Shown one piece after another: positions 60,501 to 64,000 of a DNA stretch of 64,000 nucleotides (its first letter is position 1; each line of letters begins with the position of its first letter). Position numbers and translations under genes: made by a program. The notes under the pieces are model-generated. The model had not been told where the DNA came from, did not search any database, and saw only the letters and a list, made by a program, of their open reading frames with translations. Source of the DNA: Gibbula magus (Eukaryota > Mollusca > Gastropoda > Trochida > Trochidae). The stretch spans positions 14,843,530-14,907,529 of the forward strand of contig OW388302.1 in assembly GCA_936450465.1 (NCBI GenBank), written 5' to 3'.

Positions 60501-61310
60501 TGCGCATGTGTCGCAGATATGCTATACCATACGCGCTCGCAAAATATACTCTGTAAATATAAAACTATCTAGATTTATATTCCATTGCGATTCAATAAAT
60601 GGCATAATAATTAAAACCATACTTACATATTGGCCCAAGTTCTTTCAAGTTGTCGAATGCGCATGCGCCAGTTGTCCCGAGCGTTGCACACAACTGAAGC
60701 CCAAATAAAATGAAACAAAGTATTTCTACAATTGAATATATAATGTGAAACCAATATTAGAAATATGACGAGTTCAGTCAGTGGAGTGTCCGGAAGACCG
60801 GATTTCGATTCCTCATCACACCAAGTGTGCAAATGACTATCATGATTATCATCATTATCATTACCATCATTATAATTATCATTATAATTATCATTATAAT
60901 TATTATCATTATCATCACAATTATCATCATCATCATTATCATCATTATCATCACCATTAGTATAAGCATCATTATCATTATCATCATTTTCATTACCATC
61001 ATTATAATTATCATTTTTATTATCATTATCATCACATTATCATCATCATCATCATAATCATAATCATTATCATCACAATTATTATAAGCATCATTATCAT
61101 TATTATCATTAGCATCATTACCATCATTACTATTATTGTTATTATTATAGATGAAATACTCACAAAGAAAGGAATAAGTCCATCGTCTCTATCTCGGTCG
61201 ATCGCTTCCTGCAGAACCTCTCCGTGCAGACTCAAAGAGTCAGGGTCGCTAGGCAACAGCCTCATCTTGACCAATCCGATTAGCCCCGCCTTCTCCACGG
61301 ACGAGTGTGC
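41507..61310 (-). CDS. HDC: Histidine decarboxylase gene (nine exons seen, 5' end missing)
   Basis: Minus-strand exons 61310..61164, 60693..60627, 55229..55067, 53190..53120, 50064..50045, 48706..48608, 47785..47684, 43761..43564 and 42055..41507 join in phase to 471 codons. The product is a group II PLP-dependent decarboxylase, which converts histidine to histamine in the cytosol. Family residues seen are His in AHSSVEKAG (PLP stacking), Asp in HIDAAYAG, the PLP lysine in [13 protein letters not shown], and Tyr in DPLYLKH (catalytic loop). Ser in [10 protein letters not shown] is the position that is Ser in HDC (Ser354, human numbering) and Gly in aromatic amino acid decarboxylase. [11 protein letters not shown] is also HDC-like, and the long C-terminal extension fits HDC. 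Roughly 190 N-terminal residues are not in the window. The introns are full of repeats but all frames are intact. In molluscs histamine is a neurotransmitter, so neuronal expression is likely (inference). Confidence 0.92.
42056..43563 (-). other. HDC intron h-i; no feature
   Basis: AT-rich. A C run followed by an A run at 42190-42219 is a simple low-complexity tract. Confidence 0.5.
43564..43761 (-). CDS. HDC: HDC exon h
   Basis: 66 codons, phase 0 to 0: [66 protein letters not shown]. Acceptor ATTTTAG, weak donor GTATAA. If the donor were not used the frame would stop after one more codon (GTA TAA), giving a short enzyme without the C-terminal extension. Confidence 0.92.
45001..47437. mobile_element. 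DNA transposon, 2,437 bp, 107-bp inverted termini, 5-bp target duplication
   Basis: The left end (CACAGGGGGTATTCGACTGT, to about 45107) and right end (from 47331, ending ACAGTCGAATACCCCCTGTG) are near-perfect inverted repeats of about 107 bp. AAGTT at 44996-45000 and 47438-47442 is duplicated, and the uninterrupted host copy has AAGTT once. A minus-strand frame encodes [20 protein letters not shown] (from about 46842) to AKLIKDK and resumes beyond a nested repeat with [20 protein letters not shown]. This is probably the remains of the N-terminal part of its own protein. The family is not identified. CAC termini with 5-bp duplication are seen in Transib, and Chapaev elements also start CAC (4-bp duplication). 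Confidence 0.85.
45929..46660. mobile_element. Nested repeat with CCCCCGCCGC start and four internal 155-165-bp units
   Basis: Starts TCCCCCGCCGCGCG with a local hairpin (CCCCCGC...GCGGGGGAT). It contains four diverged tandem units marked by AAGAACCATTCACTGGATTC-like text at about 46015, 46169, 46334 and 46495, and ends near GCGGCGGGGGATCATGTCAC. It interrupts the minus-strand frame of the surrounding transposon. The right limit is approximate and no target duplication was resolved. Confidence 0.65.
47684..47785 (-). CDS. HDC: HDC exon g
   Basis: 34 codons, phase 0 to 0: [20 protein letters not shown], then [14 protein letters not shown]. The C-terminal domain begins here. Acceptor TACACTGTAG, donor GTATTT. 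It lies just beyond the nested repeat 44389-47652. Confidence 0.92.
47810..48136. mobile_element. Kolobok-like MITE (family B), copy 2
   Basis: TTTAAAGAGACTGTAGCACA at the left and GCTACTGCCTCTTTAA at the right, with an interior co-linear to 7316-7670 (ATTTATAATGAT, GTGTTGCGTATAAAGC). It is diverged, with TTAA on both sides. It lies in the HDC intron between exons f and g, starting about 25 nt upstream of the exon g acceptor in transcript sense, so it may overlap the branch-point region. Confidence 0.7.
48608..48706 (-). CDS. HDC: HDC exon f
   Basis: 33 codons, phase 0 to 0: [20 protein letters not shown], then [13 protein letters not shown]. The Ser in VPLSKRF is the substrate-specificity position noted in the gene entry. 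Acceptor CCACCTTTCAG, donor GTAAAT. Confidence 0.93.
48810..49211. mobile_element. hAT-type MITE with 8-bp target duplication
   Basis: GACGTCAC at 48810-48817 and 49204-49211 flanks a 386-bp element starting TAGGGGTGTAAC and ending GTCATCCCTA. The interior is built from words related to CTATCGCAATAGT and ATCGATA in both orientations. An 8-bp duplication and (C/T)AGGGGTG termini are standard for hAT. The duplicated word contains TGACGTCA on the left, a CREB-site-like sequence. Confidence 0.85.
49212..50044. other. HDC intron e-f; no gene seen
   Basis: Text at 49740-49980 (TTGACGTCGTGAAACAATGG, TTATGACGTCACA) is a diverged relative of the repeat at 36460-36530. Confidence 0.5.
50045..50064 (-). 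CDS. HDC: HDC microexon, 20 nt
   Basis: GTGCAGCGATTGATTACATG lies between TTTGTTTCAG and GTAAGT. With the leading G from exon d it encodes GAAIDYM, giving [17 protein letters not shown] across three exons. That matches the spacing of the family between the catalytic loop and the HWQ motif. Phase 1 to 0. Skipping it would remove 20 nt and shift the frame, so it is obligatory for full-length enzyme. Confidence 0.88.
50155..50600. repeat. (ACT)n trinucleotide microsatellite
   Basis: About 290 bp of near-continuous ACT with GCT interruptions (50155-50450), then a degenerate tail to 50600. A short segment around 50312-50328 switches to AGTAGT, making a local inverted repeat. The long Tyr- or Val-rich frames over it are artefacts. 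It lies about 90 nt upstream, in transcript sense, of the HDC microexon acceptor. Confidence 0.95.
50601..52079. other. HDC intron d-e; no gene seen
   Basis: No domain-bearing frame and no recognisable element. Confidence 0.4.
52080..52560 (+). pseudogene. Tc1/mariner-like transposase fossil
   Basis: Broken plus-strand frames resemble Tc1-type transposase parts in order. [18 protein letters not shown] is helix-turn-helix-like, [13 protein letters not shown] is the linker, [11 protein letters not shown] is the second helix-turn-helix, and after an internal deletion [15 protein letters not shown] corresponds to the NPIEHVWD-type C-terminal motif. Stops and frameshifts throughout. Confidence 0.5.
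52565..52795 (+). mobile_element. tRNA-derived SINE, copy 3, decayed
   Basis: GGGGCGGGAAAGCGCAGTGG and GATCAAGAGGTTCGGG head, then ACCACCCATGGTTCGCTAG tail, as in 25749-26030, with a small deletion near 52640-52650. Confidence 0.8.
53120..53190 (-). CDS. HDC: HDC exon d
   Basis: 71 nt, phase 2 to 1, encoding [20 protein letters not shown] and ENS. DPLYLKH is the flexible catalytic loop with the essential Tyr. Acceptor TTATATTCTAG, donor GTAAGA. Confidence 0.92.
53250..53745. mobile_element. Possible Tc1/mariner-type MITE overlapping HDC intron
   Basis: TACACTCACGGAAAAAAGAA at about 53252 is a typical Tc1-like terminus. A degenerate counterpart (GTTTTTTTGCGTGGGACA) lies near 53728. The interior is non-coding. 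The pairing of the two ends is tentative. Confidence 0.35.
53859..54456. mobile_element. TIR element with 13-bp flanking direct repeat
   Basis: About 66-bp inverted ends: CTTCCCACAAAGGTTACTCC at 53874 onward and GGAGTAACCTCTGTGGGAAG ending about 54439. The word TTATTTGTTCCAT occurs just outside both ends (53859-53871, 54444-54456), though not exactly abutting the inverted part. The termini resemble the 55-bp satellite monomer (CTCCCCACAGAGGTTACTC). No transposase. Confidence 0.65.
54690..54994. mobile_element. Kolobok-like MITE (family B), copy 3, left end lost
   Basis: TTTATAATGATAGTTTGTGC through AACGTGCTACTGCCCCTTTAAG matches 7316-7670. The left terminus is missing. Confidence 0.75.
55067..55229 (-). 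CDS. HDC: HDC exon c (PLP-lysine exon)
   Basis: 163 nt, phase 1 to 2. Encodes [34 protein letters not shown] and [16 protein letters not shown]. It contains the PLP-pairing Asp (HIDAAYAG) and the Schiff-base Lys (NPSKW; aromatic amino acid decarboxylases usually have NPHKW). Acceptor CTTTTTCAG, donor GTAAGA. Confidence 0.93.
55378..55661 (-). mobile_element. tRNA-derived SINE, copy 4, head truncated
   Basis: Reverse orientation. Tail GGTGAGGTGAGGTGGGTTGG at the left, then GCGGCTGCTATTATTATGAC, to the B-box complement GGATTCGAACC and GACCTCTTGATC, where the tRNA-like head is cut. It lies in the HDC intron between exons b and c. Confidence 0.85.
55662..57490. other. HDC intron b-c, part; no gene seen
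   Basis: No repeat or coding exon recognised. Confidence 0.4.
57505..57675. repeat. (GA)n microsatellite with G run and GACAGA tail
   Basis: About 50 bp of GA, a G run at 57557-57566, then degenerate AGAGAGACA/GACAGACAG repeats to 57675. Confidence 0.95.
58010..58170 (+). mobile_element. Second tRNA-related SINE type
   Basis: GGGCACAGTGCTGTAGTGGTTGGC (A-box-like) and GAGTTCGATTCCC (B-box) form a tRNA-like head distinct from the other SINE. A tail follows (GATGTATGATTAGCGTCTTG). Single copy in the window, so assignment is moderate. Confidence 0.5.
58576..59232. mobile_element. Nested Kolobok-like MITEs (family B inside a related element)
   Basis: The outer element starts TAAAGGCACTGTAGCACG at about 58580 and ends AAACGTGCAATGGCCTCTTT with TTAA near 59228. 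At TTAA (58669) it is interrupted by a complete inner copy (58672-58997) from AGGGGCAGTAGCACGTTTTT to AAAAAACGTGCTACTGCCCC and TTAA. The inner copy is in reverse orientation relative to 7316-7670. Confidence 0.75.
59240..59720 (+). mobile_element. Penelope-like element 3' end (probable)
   Basis: A non-coding block with an internal 43-bp direct repeat (TTTGTATTGCAAATCCTCAT at 59477; TTTGTATTACAAATCCCCAT at 59528). It ends in CCTGATGAAGGAGTGAGC, ATGTACTCCGAAACATC and ACATTAAAGAAGTTGTTG. This ending resembles the terminal repeats of Penelope-like elements, which often carry hammerhead-type sequences. No GIY-YIG or reverse transcriptase frame is present. Confidence 0.45.
59654..59687 (+). ncRNA. 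Hammerhead-like ribozyme core
   Basis: CTGATGA (59654-59660), a 5-bp helix GGAGT/ACTCC with loop GAGCATGT, then GAAA (59680-59683) and CATC. This is the order and spacing of a hammerhead catalytic core. One extra A lies between CTGATGA and the helix, and I see no good helix I or III, so it may be a degenerate or non-cleaving form. Confidence 0.35.
60121..60205 (+). repeat. 20-bp tandem repeat, four copies
   Basis: ACTGGGCCAATACGGGGAAA and variants at about 60124, 60143, 60164 and 60185. The core GGGCCAATA is shared with the palindrome at 60365-60471 and with the end of HDC exon b. Confidence 0.85.
60365..60471. repeat. Palindrome with 37-bp perfect arms
   Basis: 60365-60401 (ATTAATTAAGTATTTCCG, TATTGGCCCAGTTACAGGT) is the exact reverse complement of 60435-60471, around a 33-nt loop that itself contains GGGCCAATAC. 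It starts about 155 bp downstream (transcript sense) of the HDC exon b donor. Confidence 0.95.
60627..60693 (-). CDS. HDC: HDC exon b
   Basis: 67 nt coding [20 protein letters not shown] and PI plus one base. Acceptor GGGCTTCAG, donor GTAAGT; the trailing T joins GC of the next exon to make Cys. LGTTG holds the Thr near the PLP phosphate/pyridine side. The end of this exon (CTTGGGCCAATAT) resembles the tandem repeat and palindrome at 60121-60471 in the adjacent intron. Confidence 0.9.
60840..61150. repeat. (ATC/ATT)n low-complexity tract
   Basis: About 310 bp of CATTATCAT-type text between HDC exons a and b. Long Met/Ile frames over it are artefacts. Confidence 0.95.
61164..61310 (-). CDS. 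HDC: HDC exon a (first one seen)
   Basis: 49 codons, phase 0 to 0, from [20 protein letters not shown] to DDGLIPFF. Acceptor CACACAAAG, donor GTGAGT. It carries the His that stacks on the PLP ring. The preceding exons should encode the N-terminal lid and first part of the PLP domain; none was found between 61311 and 64000. Confidence 0.88.
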
Positions 61311-64000
61311 CTTTGTGTGACAAGAACTGATCATAAAATTCACGGTGATATATACTGAGAAAAACAAATTAAGAACCATTTGATTTTTTAAATTTATTTT
61401 AACATTAATTTGGCAATTTTAGCCCAATTCCTCCACCACTGTTTCAAAGTCGTATTTCAAAATGCCCTGCGTCATAAACATACCTATATGAGCCCGCTAA
61501 CGCCCTTGTTAATGAACGGCATCAGAATACCTATCAACTGTTTCAAAACCTTTCCTTGTGTTTTCAAGACCTACTTAAGCCCTTATTTATGCACAACTCA
61601 AAAAACGTCTGTACAATTTTGATTGAAATCATTAGAATGCTCATGTTAAGCTCATTTTTTTAGCGCAATGACGTTCATCGGAATATTATTCATAATATCG
61701 TTTTCATGACACCTATTTTCAAAAGATCGGAACAATCAAATTGGACCTTAATTTGTTTTTGCTCAGTATATTTTTATATTTGATACTGTTCCTTTAACGA
61801 CTGAAAATACTAATTACTCGAATTCTTTTATAAGCAAACATAACACAAACTGTTAAAGGGGCCTTAGCACCTTCTCTAAAATAGATGGTTATGCAGTCTG
61901 ATTAAAATCGACGGTTTTCCGTGGAATAAAAATTGCAAAATAGTGCATCTACCGGGATACGAACTCATATCAGTCGTAGGTTCCACGTCAAACCGTCTGA
62001 AAACAGCCCGTAGACTCGCGTTTTCGAGCGCAATTCAGGTAGCCAATCAAAAGTTGCCCAACAAATGCTTTCGGTGCGAGAAGCTAGGGGCAGATAACTC
62101 CAAACAGCTATCCTTTTGTCTGTTCCGAATGCTTTCAAAACAGCGACCGTTTAAATACTATGATGTGATTGGTCAGCTATTTGACTGGGCTTTGGCTGCT
62201 CTAAACTGGTTCGGAACACACGCCTATACGGGATGTTCGCACTCTCAGACCTTGTGGCGATTTCTCTTCAACAGTTTATCAATTAAAGTTTGAATACAAA
62301 AAACACATAAGAAAATACATTCGTTCACTATGTCACAACACTCCTTGAGGTTTTCATACGTCAGCTCATTTGAACTTCCAACAAAAAATATTTCCGAATT
62401 TCAAAAGTAGCTTTTCAGCCCTTCTGCGAACTAACGGTGACCCTGAGAATCATCAATTTTGTCAAAGACATATTTTAAGCTTTAAGTTCTGAAAAACGTC
62501 GGTTTTGTTGATATTTTCGTATGATTGATCAATCCTCTTGTTTGAACGTTGACCCTATGTGAGCGGAAATGGCTAGAACCCGGATGATGAATGGCGTAAG
62601 TTGCTGATCTTAAACAACGTTGTCAAAATCCGATTCCGTTTTAGTTTAGAATCCATATTTTTTTGTTTCGGATCCGGAAAAGAGATCAAGAAATGATTAT
62701 ATATAGGGATGAATGCGATTCTCAGATAAAAAGACATTCGAGATGCATACAGAGCTTCGAGACTTTAAACCCTAAGAGTGAGAGGAGAGGATAGTATTAT
62801 CTCTTGAAAATATTTTCTTTTATATTCTTTCAAGAAATATCCTGGTCAAATAGTCGTACATTTATTTAAGAAATAGTTTCATAATGTGTTTGTCCACTGG
62901 CTTGTAAACGGTTTGAAAGGTGCAAGTTAAACTGGTATAACTGCCGGAGCTTGTCGACGGTGATACAGTGATTAAGTAGTACCGCAGGTTATATTTTGTA
63001 AACGACAGATTATGAAGGTTATCCTTTTCAGCTGTCAAACTTGACAATGAGAGTGTATACCGGTCACATGACCATTTTTAATCCAATCAGCAGAGAGCAT
63101 ATCGCTTAAATTTCAAAATCTGAATTTATTATTTTGTAACATAGTTTTGGTCATGTAAAATATAAATCACACATGAAGTATATTATGGAATGTGTAAAAG
63201 ACGTGCAGCTCGTGTTTTCGCAAATGTCTGAGAATCAAGGGATTACATTGCACGTGAAGCCAATGATTCGCAAATGTTTAAAACTAGTAGAATCCATTAC
63301 ACGAGCAGCCCGCGCTTTCGCAAATGTCTGACAGTATGGCTATGCTTGTTTCGTTTAAAGCGGCTTATACGCCGACCATGTGTCCGGCGTACGCCGTTCC
63401 TGGACCAGGCTTAATTTGAAAGAAGTGTATCGGCGTACAGACAGGAAGTTGTCAGCATCACTCAAACTAGCCTTATCAAACATGTCATTTATATGACGAA
63501 GGTATGTTTTAAACAATATTTTGAAACATGGATTTACATTTTATCAGCGTGTAATGTATTGTTTTAAAGAACCAGAATGATTTTAAAATAGATCAGTTAG
63601 CTATGTAGTTGTCACATGCAAAGTCATTAAAAATAGTTTATTAAATGTCGCAAAGATAGCATTTGTCCGCCATTATATATATACGCCACCTTCGCTGGTC
63701 ATTTCAAACCGGAACATTCAGAGCACGCCTTACGCGTACGCCTGCTTCAAATCAAGTGATTCGCCGATGTCGTCACTTCCGACGGCGTACGGATGTTGCG
63801 CTGGGTCCCGAATCCAGTATAGCCAATGTTTGTGGTTTTGCAAGTGTTTGAAAATATCAGGGCCGTGTTCAAGATAGGTTTCAAAGTAATCGCTCAAAAC
63901 CTATCTTGAACGCGATTGCTCAATGTAGCGCTACGTAGCAAGGCGAGCAAACTTCAAGGAATTTGCACTGTATCGTTCAAGAGAGAGTTAGCGCTACATT
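61311..64000. other. No upstream HDC exon seen; minor repeats
   Basis: I searched the minus strand for the N-terminal exons and found none. TTAAAGGGGCCTTAGCACC at 61855 looks like the left end of another TTAA element whose right end was not found. TTCGCAAATGT recurs three times with flanking text at 63195-63335. GTTCAAGATAGGTTT at 63868 pairs with AAACCTATCTTGAAC at 63897 as a hairpin. Confidence 0.45.

Noticed and set aside
60780..60830. Another tRNA-like SINE head (GATTTCGATTCCTC)
   Set aside because: Only a weak B-box resemblance and no repeated partner in the window.
60778..61057. Met/Ile-rich open frames
   Set aside because: Translation of the ATC/ATT low-complexity tract between HDC exons.
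61943..62293. 116-codon plus-strand frame
   Set aside because: No recognised domain; follows a TTAA-element-like start at 61855 and may be repeat sequence.

Overview
The window is eukaryotic nuclear DNA from an animal, most likely a mollusc and probably a gastropod. It is AT-rich, genes are split by long introns with consensus GT/AG junctions, and about half of the sequence is recognisable interspersed or tandem repeat (tRNA-derived SINEs, LINEs, TTAA-flanked MITEs, hAT-, Mutator- and Tc1-like remnants, a 55-bp satellite). Nothing bacterial is present: no operons, no rRNA and no genuine tRNA gene. The taxon is inferred from repeat style and gene content and is not proven.

Two host genes can be assembled, both on the minus strand. 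Gene 1 (13121..23411) has a CARD exon (23086..23411) whose phase-1 donor fits the phase-1 acceptor of a large last exon (13121..14754) encoding two B-boxes, a coiled coil and an NHL-like propeller. If spliced directly they make a 652-residue CARD / B-box / coiled-coil / NHL protein without a RING, which would be a sensor/adaptor-like architecture. The 8.3-kb intron between them carries a 4.5-kb LINE in antisense orientation. Gene 2 (41507..61310, 5' end outside the window or not seen) is histidine decarboxylase: nine in-phase exons including a 20-nt microexon. The PLP-lysine motif NPSKWM, the catalytic-loop Tyr and the Ser that separates histidine decarboxylase from aromatic amino acid decarboxylase are all visible.

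Repeat layout: 592-1166 Mutator-type element carrying a RecQ-like helicase fragment; 1200-1665 LINE 3' end; 5916-6737 TTAA MITE; 7316-7670 second TTAA MITE family; 7708-10774 mobile module followed by about 39 copies of a 55-bp satellite; 15120-19653 LINE with a 2A-like motif in ORF1 and an in-frame TAG between ORF1 and ORF2; 24060-24800 CpG-rich block; 25749-30106 SINEs; 31051-31290 Mutator-type MITE; 33414-35705 46-bp array, then a second module plus satellite; 36280-39335 hairpin repeats; 44389-47652 three-level nested insertion inside histidine decarboxylase introns; 48810-49211 hAT MITE; 50155-50600 triplet repeats; 52080-54456 Tc1, SINE and TIR elements; 58576-59720 nested MITEs and a Penelope-like 3' end with a hammerhead-like core; 60121-60471 tandem repeat and a 37-bp-arm palindrome beside an exon.

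The observations most worth following up are the CARD-B-box-NHL gene model, the 2A motif and stop-codon arrangement of the LINE, the helicase fragment inside a Mutator-type element, and the 2,437-bp element with 107-bp inverted termini whose empty site is preserved elsewhere in the window.
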